Origin: Methanocorpusculum sp.
GTDB taxonomy: Archaea; Halobacteriota; Methanomicrobia; Methanomicrobiales; Methanocorpusculaceae
Assembly: GCA_029987235.1 (NCBI GenBank)
Contig: DALTWF010000038.1
Span: 1 to 12,361 of the forward strand
Direction: 5' to 3'
Length of the DNA: 12,361 nt
Shown here: one piece after another, positions 1-5,618 of the stretch
Numbering within the stretch: the stretch's first letter is position 1
Layout: each line of letters starts with the position of its first letter
The notes under the pieces: model-generated
Told to the model about the DNA's origin: nothing
The model's database searches: none
The model's input: only the letters and a program-made list of their open reading frames with translations
Program-made: the position numbers and the translations under genes

Positions 1-16
1 CTTTTGCGCTTGTCAT
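1..16 (-). CDS. Start of the next gene in the fwd cluster (partial, runs off the left edge)
   Basis: Only the first five codons (Met-Thr-Ser-Ala-Lys) are visible before the window ends. An ATG lies at 14-16 on the minus strand, five bases after the fwdF stop codon. A GGTGGAG ribosome binding site overlaps the fwdF stop region about eight bases upstream of this ATG. The tight spacing suggests translation in one operon with fwdF. Another formylmethanofuran dehydrogenase subunit is the obvious expectation, because fwd genes are usually clustered, but five residues cannot identify it. Confidence 0.5.
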
Positions 17-21
17 GATAT

Positions 22-1191
22 TTACTCCACCGGCTTGGTCTCAACCTGACCAAAGAGTTTCTCGACAACCTTGGAAGTCCGCGGAATGCATAACTCGGTC
101 TCAATCTTCTTTGCAAGGTCAGTAATCTCACCCTTGAAGTGAACCTTGGTTCTGCGGATGGTGATAACATCCTCGGACGGACATGCGTTGACACATGCAC
201 CGCAAAGGATACACAGGTCGTGGTTGACTGCAATCTTGTCTTCAATAGAGTCGCGCTTCAGCATAGTTGCCGGAAGCGGAGTCGGGAGATAAATTGCGTG
301 GCACGGACAGACGTCAAGACAGGTTGAACAGCCTCCCGGACACTTGTCAGCGTTGAAAGTAACCTCACCATCGAAGAACTTGGTAACCTTGACAGCCTCG
401 TTCGGACAAACTGTCTTACACCAGGTACAGGTGATACAGTCATCGTGGTCAATGGAAATGTTGCCTGCGAGCTTAAGGTCTTTCGGAAGTTTTCTGGTAA
501 CCTTTAATGCCTTGTTCGGGCATGCATCAACACAGACATTACATGCATCGCACTTGGATTCGTCCCACACAAGTTCTCCGGTGACTTTGGTGTGCTTTGC
601 ATCAAGCGGGTCTTTCTCTTCGTGAAGAGCCGGACACAGGGAAGAACAGATACCGCAAAGTGTGCACTTTTCTTTGTCGTTAACAAATTCAACCTTTGCA
701 TCGGCTAATGCAACATGACGGTCGACACCGCCTTCAACAGTACCCTCGTACTCCGGAACATCACGCACAATTGCATCGTGCGGGCATGCCTCGGAACAGA
801 TAGTACATCTGTCGCATTTCTTTTCATCGATTTCCGTAGTATAATCATACTCAGGGAAACCTTCCTGCTCTCTGATAGGCAGGGACTTCTCTCCGTCAAT
901 TCTCAGTTCAAGAGAGTTGAACGGGCACATAATGGTACAGACACCACAGTAGGAACAGACCGACGGGTCAACAAAGACTGCTGCCTCATTGGTCGCTCCA
1001 CGGTTTGCGGCACCGACCATTCCAATCTTGACAGCATCGCGCGGACAAACTTCCACACAGATACCGCATCCAACACATTTGGATGCATCCAGGATGAGCT
1101 GAGAGGTCTTCTTTAAAAGACGCTGCTCCATGACAACAGTGTTGCCCTCAACCCTCTTGGAGAATTTTGGAAACATAGTACTCATAGCCAT
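22..1191 (-). CDS. fwdF: Polyferredoxin subunit FwdF of formylmethanofuran dehydrogenase
   Basis: This 389-residue protein is an electron-carrying iron-sulfur subunit. In the family, FwdF wires electrons to the tungsten or molybdenum enzyme that reduces CO2 to formylmethanofuran, the first step of methanogenesis, in the cytoplasm. The sequence shows eight cysteine clusters of the CxxCxxCxxxCP type at about residues 39, 79, 126, 176, 214, 252, 284 and 327, enough for eight [4Fe-4S] centres as known for FwdF. The seventh is slightly altered (CPGGCSTCLDVCP, one extra residue between the first two cysteines). There is no signal peptide or membrane segment. The ATG at 1189-1191 is chosen because GAGGT lies seven bases upstream; ATGs at codons 3, 6 and 21 lack this spacing. 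It is the first fwd gene visible here and is followed at once by another start codon. A generic polyferredoxin, such as one tied to hydrogenase, is the main alternative. Confidence 0.86.
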   Translation of the reverse strand: MAMSTMFPKFSKRVEGNTVVMEQRLLKKTSQLILDASKCVGCGICVEVCPRDAVKIGMVGAANRGATNEAAVFVDPSVCSYCGVCTIMCPFNSLELRIDGEKSLPIREQEGFPEYDYTTEIDEKKCDRCTICSEACPHDAIVRDVPEYEGTVEGGVDRHVALADAKVEFVNDKEKCTLCGICSSLCPALHEEKDPLDAKHTKVTGELVWDESKCDACNVCVDACPNKALKVTRKLPKDLKLAGNISIDHDDCITCTWCKTVCPNEAVKVTKFFDGEVTFNADKCPGGCSTCLDVCPCHAIYLPTPLPATMLKRDSIEDKIAVNHDLCILCGACVNACPSEDVITIRRTKVHFKGEITDLAKKIETELCIPRTSKVVEKLFGQVETKPVE

Positions 1192-1198
1192 GACTATT

Positions 1199-1242
1199 AC
1201 CTCGATTGGCTGTACCGTAGAATTGGGTACCCTCGATACAGC
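1199..1242 (-). promoter_or_regulatory. fwdF ribosome binding site and putative leader hairpin
   Basis: On the minus strand GAGGT (1199-1203) sits seven bases before the fwdF ATG. Just upstream, GCTGTA (complement of 1237-1242) can pair with TACAGC (complement of 1209-1214). The loop holds the perfect palindrome GGGTACCC (1225-1232). A near copy of the binding-site context, ATCGAGG, also occurs within the loop side. An AT-rich TATA-like stretch at about 1277-1293 would start a transcript near 1253-1260, so the hairpin would be in the leader. The pairing is seen; a regulatory role is inference. Confidence 0.35.
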
Positions 1243-1285
1243 ACTGATCGATAACCTACTATTTGGGTGTTATGAGATAAAAAGG

Positions 1286-2005
1286 TTATACACTGAAATT
1301 TTGCAGGTATTTAAAGGAGGTAAGTACATCATCAAATGTGAGCACCTCAACAGTTTTGCTTGCCGGAAACTGCATGATTTTTGCAAAGTCGATATTTCCG
1401 CTTCCGCACGCCGCATGCTCGTCCTGAATTCCATGATTATCGTGCAGATGCATATGGTCGGGACCTGCCTGCAGAAATTCATCCAATACTCCATTCAGAT
1501 TTGCATGTCCCACATCCAGACAGAACCCGAGGCCGCAGGAACGAATGTAAGGCAGCCAGTCGGGAAAACGGAAATGACAAATCTCCCAGCCGCCGAAATT
1601 TTCGATGACAAATTTCGCTGAATACTCTTTCTGAATTTTCCCAAGCTCCGCAAGCGACCGCCTGACAGCCCGCGATGATTCATCCCAGAGATTTTTTTCA
1701 AGACAATACCCCGCATGTACCACGATTTTTTCCGCATTAATCTCCCCTGCAGCTTTTGCCACATCTTCTAACACCTCAACCGCGGCTCTCCTCAGCGGCT
1801 CAAACGTACATGCAAGGTTTCCGTCCGAAGTGGGAGCGTGTATAGTATAGTGCAGGTCAAAAGATTGTGTATCCTCCAGATGCGTAAAAAGGGAATGGTC
1901 CGCATCACACTGGATTTCCACCGTGTCCGAAAGAGGTGAAAGCCTCTCAAGCACCTCCCTTAAGGGGAGGTCCATGAGACAGTTGGTGGAAATGCCGCAC
2001 TTCAT
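1286..2005 (-). CDS. Xylose-isomerase-like TIM-barrel protein (sugar phosphate isomerase/epimerase family)
   Basis: The 239-residue protein has the pattern of the AP-endonuclease-2/xylose-isomerase-like TIM barrel, a divalent-metal enzyme fold. Strand-end motifs appear in order: VEIQCD (about 29-34), HYTIHAP (52-58), VVHAGY (95-100), VIENFGG (133-139), GFCLDVGHANL (160-170) and HMHLHDN (184-190), followed by DEHAACGSGNIDF. Likely metal ligands are E135, D164, H167, H186 or H188 and H197. The usual LPLGEG before IDF reads AACGSG here, so substrate choice may differ. The family covers isomerases, epimerases, inosose-type enzymes and endonuclease IV, so the substrate is unknown. The protein is shorter than true endonuclease IV (about 280 residues). 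Its ATG overlaps the stop codon of the upstream binding-protein gene (ATGA) and no clear ribosome binding site is seen, which suggests translational coupling. It is probably cytoplasmic. Confidence 0.75.
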   Translation of the reverse strand: MKCGISTNCLMDLPLREVLERLSPLSDTVEIQCDADHSLFTHLEDTQSFDLHYTIHAPTSDGNLACTFEPLRRAAVEVLEDVAKAAGEINAEKIVVHAGYCLEKNLWDESSRAVRRSLAELGKIQKEYSAKFVIENFGGWEICHFRFPDWLPYIRSCGLGFCLDVGHANLNGVLDEFLQAGPDHMHLHDNHGIQDEHAACGSGNIDFAKIMQFPASKTVEVLTFDDVLTSFKYLQNFSV

Positions 2006-3003
2006 TTTCTGCGGAGAAGAAGGGCGGCGCCAAGTCCGGCGAAGAGAAGTTCGGCGCCGAATCCGGGCGAGGCAGCAGCTTTGGTTGATTCGGCATGTTC
2101 TCCGAAAATCTCCGGATGCAGAACCTTTGCAAGTTCTTCTAAAGCATCTGCCGCGCGCGGTCCTCCGCGGTCAAAAGTATCCGCATCAATGACAACAACC
2201 TGCCTGCTTTTCACTGCGCTGACTGTGGCAAGCCGTGAATCCTCATAGAATGAATCACGCAGCGAGTTGGTTCCGAAATCACCCATTTCCGCTCCCGGGT
2301 CGGTTAATATGAAATCCGGATTTGCAACAATGAATTTTTCAAGCGTAACTGCATTCCATCCGTCAATATCAGGGAACGCATTTTTACCACCGGCAAGAGT
2401 AATCAGTTCATCCTGGAAAGTATTTTTACCGGAAATCCAGTAGGGGTTCACGCTCATAACATGAGTAACCGAAGGAGTTGTTTTTGCCGCTGCAGCTTTT
2501 TCAGAAACCGCTTTGATGCGGGTTTTCATATCGGCAATTACCTGCTTTGCCGCATCGGTTTCGCCAATGCATTTTCCGACAAGGTCGATGGATGAATAAA
2601 TCGCATCAATGCTAGTCGGATTAATCACAACAACCGTGAACCCGAGATTTTTCAGCTGTTCAATATTTGCAAGTCCGTTATTGTCATTGGCAAAAATGAT
2701 ATCCGGGTTGAGCGAAGTGATTTTTTCTACCGAGATAGTTGAAAAGCCGCCGATTTTCGCAACCGATTTCGCTTCTTCCGGATAATTGCAGTAATCCGTG
2801 TCGCCAACTACTTTGTCTCCGGCGCCAAGAGCATAGACAATTTCCGTATTTGCCGGGGCAAGAGAGATGATAGTTTTCGGCTGTTCGGTTACCGTAACAG
2901 TATATCCCGCAGAATCCGTAACAGTTACGGGAAATGCTGCACATGCAGCCCCGCTGCAAATGAGCAGGGCTAAAAGTGCGGCACAGAATAGTTTCAGTTT
3001 CAT
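2002..3003 (-). CDS. BtuF-like ABC transporter substrate-binding protein with PGF-CTERM-like tail
   Basis: This 333-residue protein is an extracellular receptor of the BtuF/FhuD/FepB class, which binds corrinoids, siderophores or haem for an ABC importer. Residues 1 to about 22 form a signal peptide (MKLKLF followed by a hydrophobic core ending near AACAAF). The binding domain follows, with SLAPANTEIVYALGAGDKVV (47-66), DYCNYP, GGFSTISVEKI, PDIIFA, and in the second lobe NPYWISGKNTFQDELITLAGG. The C-terminus has a KAAASPGFGAEL linker, a hydrophobic stretch and LLLRRK, matching the archaeal PGF-CTERM pattern cut by archaeosortase. No permease or ATPase gene is in the window, so the receptor is an orphan here. 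Corrinoid is a reasonable guess given the cobamide genes about 3 kb away, but iron chelates fit equally. The gene starts 46 bases after the phosphatase gene and overlaps the TIM-barrel gene. Confidence 0.85.
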   Translation of the reverse strand: MKLKLFCAALLALLICSGAACAAFPVTVTDSAGYTVTVTEQPKTIISLAPANTEIVYALGAGDKVVGDTDYCNYPEEAKSVAKIGGFSTISVEKITSLNPDIIFANDNNGLANIEQLKNLGFTVVVINPTSIDAIYSSIDLVGKCIGETDAAKQVIADMKTRIKAVSEKAAAAKTTPSVTHVMSVNPYWISGKNTFQDELITLAGGKNAFPDIDGWNAVTLEKFIVANPDFILTDPGAEMGDFGTNSLRDSFYEDSRLATVSAVKSRQVVVIDADTFDRGGPRAADALEELAKVLHPEIFGEHAESTKAAASPGFGAELLFAGLGAALLLRRK

Positions 3004-3030
3004 AATACTCAGTAATTTATTTCACTAAGG

Positions 3031-3041
3031 TAAAATAATTT
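3031..3041 (-). promoter_or_regulatory. Possible TATA box for the binding-protein gene
   Basis: AAATTATTTTA on the minus strand lies in the 46-base gap after the phosphatase gene, centred roughly 31-33 bases before the binding-protein ATG. An archaeal TATA box there would start transcription a few bases before the ATG. No good ribosome binding site precedes this ATG, which fits a short-leader transcript. Read-through from the phosphatase gene is also possible. Confidence 0.35.
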
Positions 3042-3049
3042 GTATTCGC

Positions 3050-4084
3050 TTACCCCGTTATCCGCAGAACAAGGGCATCTATTTCTTTATCAGTCATCCC
3101 GCCTGACCTCAGATACTTCCTCACGCCGGAGATAAAATCATGACCGCCCCCTGCAATAAACGAGAGCATTTCATCGAATTTCAGTTCCTTAATCAGTGAA
3201 TAATCCTCAGGGTCTGATTCCATCGTAATCCGGTAATAATTCACATAACTCTGCATATAGTCAGTGACAAGTTCTTCATACGAAAATCCGGCAAGTATCT
3301 CAAGCAGCATGCAGATAAATCCGGTCCGTGTTTTTCCTTCAAGACAGTGGATGTAAAACGGCCCTTCTGCTGAAATCATGCAGCGCAGACCGTCTGCCGT
3401 GCGTTTTGCGAAATCCGCCGAACGGTATTCGCGTCCTTCTTTTGCAAGAGGAATTACGCGGCCGGATTTGTACAGCGCAGAATAATAAGGGGCGTCAAAA
3501 TTATTGGATGCAAGCCTCCCGGCAATCCCTTCTTCCGAGTCGGGAATGGAAAGTACCGTCTGAATGCCGGCTTTTTTTATGAGTGCGTCAACGATTTTAT
3601 GCCGACCTAACCGCTCATCCCACGGTGACGCCCCGCGATACAGGAAATTATTTTGCATCCGGCCGCCTGATACGGCGCGGAAGTTCACAAATGCCTCGTC
3701 CGATGGATAATCCGCACGATTGTCCGTATACACTAATTCATTGAGTTTCTGCACAGCGCGGTATTTCTGCGGGGTTGCGCGGGTTATTTGCACGGTTTCC
3801 TGTTCAAAAACGCCTGCTTCCCCCCACATGCCGTTTGCATTTGACCTGACCAGTTTCAGCGGCTCGTCAGGACCGAGCGATGAGAGATAAACACTGCCGT
3901 CTTTGACGAGCATACCAGTACAGTACAGGATGTCAAAAAAGGAGGTCCCGCCGGAAAATACAACATTTACCCCGTCTCCGGGCAGAAATCCGCGCGCAAG
4001 AAATTCCTCCTGGGTTACGGCAAAGGCGATATTTCTGCCGAAGGTGTCAAAAAATATTGCACATTCCATGGAGGGGTTTTTCAT
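3050..4084 (-). CDS. PTP/dual-specificity-type phosphatase fused to an N-terminal SAM-hydrolase-C-like domain
   Basis: The 344-residue protein has two parts. Residues about 135-290 resemble the Y_phosphatase3 class of protein tyrosine phosphatases: NFRAVSGGRMQNNFLYRGAS (134-153) and the P-loop HCLEGKTRTG (246-255) with the CX5R signature, catalytic Cys247 and Arg253. This class forms a cysteinyl-phosphate intermediate; known members act on phosphotyrosine, phosphoinositides or inositol phosphates, and the substrate here is unknown. Residues about 8-100 (FFDTFGRNIA, GDGVNVVF, a later YLSSLG, SNAN) line up by eye with the C-terminal domain of SAM hydroxide adenosyltransferases (DUF62), without that family's catalytic N-terminal domain. 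There is no signal peptide or membrane segment, so it should act in the cytoplasm. The ATG at 4082-4084 lies 27 bases from a TATA box centre, consistent with leaderless translation. The ATG at codon 6 is the alternative start. Confidence 0.78.
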   Translation of the reverse strand: MKNPSMECAIFFDTFGRNIAFAVTQEEFLARGFLPGDGVNVVFSGGTSFFDILYCTGMLVKDGSVYLSSLGPDEPLKLVRSNANGMWGEAGVFEQETVQITRATPQKYRAVQKLNELVYTDNRADYPSDEAFVNFRAVSGGRMQNNFLYRGASPWDERLGRHKIVDALIKKAGIQTVLSIPDSEEGIAGRLASNNFDAPYYSALYKSGRVIPLAKEGREYRSADFAKRTADGLRCMISAEGPFYIHCLEGKTRTGFICMLLEILAGFSYEELVTDYMQSYVNYYRITMESDPEDYSLIKELKFDEMLSFIAGGGHDFISGVRKYLRSGGMTDKEIDALVLRITG

Positions 4085-4107
4085 CCTTAGTATGTTTGGT
4101 CCGAACC

Positions 4108-4115
4108 ATTATAAA
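4108..4115 (-). promoter_or_regulatory. TATA box of the phosphatase gene, leaderless spacing
   Basis: TTTATAAT on the minus strand is separated from the phosphatase ATG by 23 bases, so the box centre is about 27 bases from the A of ATG. That is the normal distance from an archaeal TATA box to the transcription start, so the message probably begins at or next to the ATG. A short AAGG directly touching the ATG is too close to act as a ribosome binding site. Confidence 0.55.
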
Positions 4116-4142
4116 ATTAGTTGTAATTCGCAACTTAATTTT
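4113..4142. promoter_or_regulatory. Imperfect inverted repeat between divergent phosphatase and pilin promoters
   Basis: AAAATTAGTTG (4113-4123) and CAACTTAATTTT (4131-4142) are complementary apart from one unpaired base, separated by TAATTCG. The element abuts the phosphatase TATA box and lies 15 bases upstream of the pilin TATA box, the place for a regulator acting on both directions. The dyad is seen; the regulator is unknown. Confidence 0.45.
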
Positions 4143-4157
4143 CTTAACTCAAATTAA

Positions 4158-4165
4158 TTTTATAT
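4158..4165 (+). promoter_or_regulatory. TATA box of the pilin operon
   Basis: TTTATATA is a near-consensus archaeal TATA box set in AT-rich DNA. Transcription would start near 4187-4190, leaving a leader of about 70 bases before the chosen pilin start at 4259. It is the strongest promoter-like motif in the window, which suits an abundant structural protein. Confidence 0.6.
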
Positions 4166-4174
4166 AGTTCAACA

Positions 4175-4186
4175 AACAATATTGTT
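4175..4186. promoter_or_regulatory. Perfect 12-bp palindrome between pilin TATA box and start site
   Basis: AACAATATTGTT is a perfect dyad lying 9 bases after the pilin TATA box and ending just before the expected transcription start. In archaea this is a classic place for a repressor to block RNA polymerase. The position supports an operator; no regulator can be named. Confidence 0.4.
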
Positions 4187-4258
4187 ATTACGCAAACAAA
4201 ACCTGTGCTACTGAAAATTTAATTTCATCCACACTGCGGTGCGGGAGTGTTTGTCCGG

Positions 4259-5014
4259 ATGATTCAAATGAAATCAGTAATGAAACGAACGAAAAAAGAG
4301 AGTGCAGTATCTCCGGTTGTCGGTGTGATGCTGATGCTCGTGGTAACGATTATTATCGCCGGAGTTATTGCGGCTTTTGCAGGTGGAATGGCAAATACAA
4401 CCGAAAAAGCTCCAAACGCAGTGTTTGATGTGCATATCTATACGGCTGCGAATGTCGGGGGCACTATGAGCAAAACCTTTGCCCCAGACTTTACTATTGA
4501 TCATATTTCAGGTGATTCTCTGAACACCGCTGATTTGAAACTCTCCTTTACATGGGAACATGACGGAAAAACCTATAAGAGTTCTTATACCGGACCACAG
4601 GGAAACGCTGATTTCAGTGCCTTTGCGTATTACAACGGAGGAGATGCAGCATTATATGTTAATGATCAGACGCTGCCGTCAGGAAAAGCAGGTTTCCGTA
4701 ATGTTACAATTTCGACCGGTGCACACATGCAGACTGGAGGAAACAACCTTAAGCAGGATTACTTACCCCCGTATGGTACTGGAACAGTAATAGTTCATAA
4801 AGGAAGCGTTTTCATGGATGAACTCTTTGACAGTGACAACAAGATTAAGGATACAGGTGACTATACCAGACTTGCTGATGGTACTGGAAAATCTGCAGAA
4901 ACTTCGGATGAAGGAATTATGGAGCTCCTGCCCAAAGGAACTTCAGTTCATGTCGTGATTACACATACCCCAAGCAATAAAGCAATCTTTGACAAGGAGG
5001 TTATGGTACAATGA
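4259..5014 (+). CDS. Type IV pilin-like protein (Pilin_N family), larger of a pair
   Basis: This secreted fibre-subunit candidate has about 251 residues. After a basic leader (MKRTKKES) comes AVSPVVGVMLMLVVTIIIAG, then VIAAFAGG, the hallmark of euryarchaeal type IV pilins: a prepilin peptidase cuts just before AVSP and the hydrophobic helix forms the filament core. The remainder, about 200 residues, is a hydrophilic extracellular domain rich in Gly, Asp, Thr and Tyr that I do not recognise; it is longer than most such pilins. I chose ATG 4259 because GGGAG lies 11 bases upstream; ATG 4268 or 4280 or GTG 4247 would change only the leader. The gene overlaps the second pilin by ATGA. A divergent promoter with two dyads drives it. 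A matching peptidase gene lies at 11431-12192. An adhesion or surface-structure role is inferred. Confidence 0.82.
   Translation: MIQMKSVMKRTKKESAVSPVVGVMLMLVVTIIIAGVIAAFAGGMANTTEKAPNAVFDVHIYTAANVGGTMSKTFAPDFTIDHISGDSLNTADLKLSFTWEHDGKTYKSSYTGPQGNADFSAFAYYNGGDAALYVNDQTLPSGKAGFRNVTISTGAHMQTGGNNLKQDYLPPYGTGTVIVHKGSVFMDELFDSDNKIKDTGDYTRLADGTGKSAETSDEGIMELLPKGTSVHVVITHTPSNKAIFDKEVMVQ
4994..5002 (+). promoter_or_regulatory. Strong ribosome binding site for the second pilin
   Basis: AAGGAGGTT lies inside the last codons of the first pilin gene and eight bases before the second pilin ATG. It is a near-perfect complement of the 16S rRNA tail and is the best such site seen in the window, so the second pilin can be initiated efficiently on its own as well as by coupling. 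Confidence 0.75.
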
Positions 5015-5460
5015 AACTCGAATCCGGAAAAGATGATGCAGTATCTCCGGTTGTCGGAGTTATGCTGATGCTCACAGTAACGATTATTATCGCTGCAGTA
5101 GTAGCTGCTTTTGCAGGAGGTCTTGGCGGAGGTATGCAGAGTACACCCTCAGCAACATTCAGCGTAAACCCGCAAAGTGCAGGGGGATTCCTTGATGAAG
5201 TAATACTTACCCACAAAGGAGGGGACACTCTTTCTCTGCCGGAAATTGAACTCCAGCTGCAGGCCTATGGTGAAACCAAGCACTTTACTCTGGTTAAAGG
5301 AAATCTTGATGCACCGGCAGGATTGGCAATAAATCCTGGTGACGATATTGTTGCAAACACCATATCCGATTATCTTCAGTCAGGAACGCCAATAACATGG
5401 TCGATTATCGACAATGCAAGCGGAAACAAGATTGCAACTGGTAATTTTGTAGTTCCATAA
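5011..5460 (+). CDS. Type IV pilin-like protein (Pilin_N family), smaller of a pair
   Basis: The 149-residue protein starts MKLESGKDD, directly followed by AVSPVVGVMLMLTVTIIIAA and VVAAFAGG, the same class III signal and filament-core helix as its upstream neighbour. Cleavage before AVSP is expected. The mature outer domain (about residues 42-149) contains VILTHKGGDTLSLPEIELQL, a glycine-rich beta-strand pattern often found in these archaeal pilins, and ends in NFVVP. Its ATG overlaps the TGA of the upstream pilin and it has a strong ribosome binding site, so the two are made together, plausibly as major and minor subunits. The core-helix DNA is about 86% identical to that of the neighbour over 83 bases by hand count, while the outer domains are unrelated by eye. 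A GC-rich hairpin follows 46 bases downstream. Confidence 0.85.
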   Translation: MKLESGKDDAVSPVVGVMLMLTVTIIIAAVVAAFAGGLGGGMQSTPSATFSVNPQSAGGFLDEVILTHKGGDTLSLPEIELQLQAYGETKHFTLVKGNLDAPAGLAINPGDDIVANTISDYLQSGTPITWSIIDNASGNKIATGNFVVP

Positions 5461-5506
5461 GTTTGCCTGAACTAAAAACCCGCTCTAAAACGCAGTATCC
5501 ACACAC

Positions 5507-5527
5507 GGAAGGGGAAAATCCCCTTCC
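5507..5527. repeat. GC-rich hairpin after the pilin operon, copy 1
   Basis: GGAAGGGG (5507-5514) pairs perfectly with CCCCTTCC (5520-5527) over a five-base AAAAT loop. It lies 46 bases after the second pilin stop and before cobD, where a terminator or RNA stabiliser would sit. No long T-run follows directly. A nearly identical hairpin lies at 12297-12318, so this may be a repeated element in the genome. Confidence 0.6.
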
Positions 5528-5581
5528 TGAATCCTACTACCTTTTCTGAAAATTACCCGGTTTTTCCCACCCTTCGGCAAA

Positions 5582-5589
5582 CCTATAAG
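5582..5589 (+). promoter_or_regulatory. Possible TATA box of cobD
   Basis: CTATAAGC is centred about 33 bases before the cobD ATG and would give a leader of only some seven bases, without a ribosome binding site. A second AT-rich stretch, AAATATATT (5600-5608), is too close to the ATG to be the TATA box for this start. Confidence 0.35.
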
Positions 5590-5618
5590 CGCCGCAGACA
5601 AATATATTGCTGTTTACC

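Noticed and set aside
715..1116. Open frame of 133 codons on the plus strand opposite fwdF
   Set aside because: It is antisense to the regularly spaced cysteine codons of fwdF and has no recognisable protein motif or start signal.
1953..1971. Seven-base inverted repeat ACCTCCC/GGGAGGT inside the TIM-barrel gene
   Set aside because: It lies in well-formed coding sequence near the N-terminus, with no T-run and no gene boundary, so it is probably chance.
1286..2005. Endonuclease IV (DNA repair) as identity of the TIM-barrel protein
   Set aside because: The fold family matches but the protein is about 40 residues shorter and lacks the full set of endonuclease IV signature motifs; a sugar isomerase-like role is safer.
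5607..5618. TTG start for cobD four codons upstream of the ATG
   Set aside because: It lies within the AT-rich promoter-proximal stretch, has no ribosome binding site, and the ATG gives the usual distance to the conserved EHGG motif.
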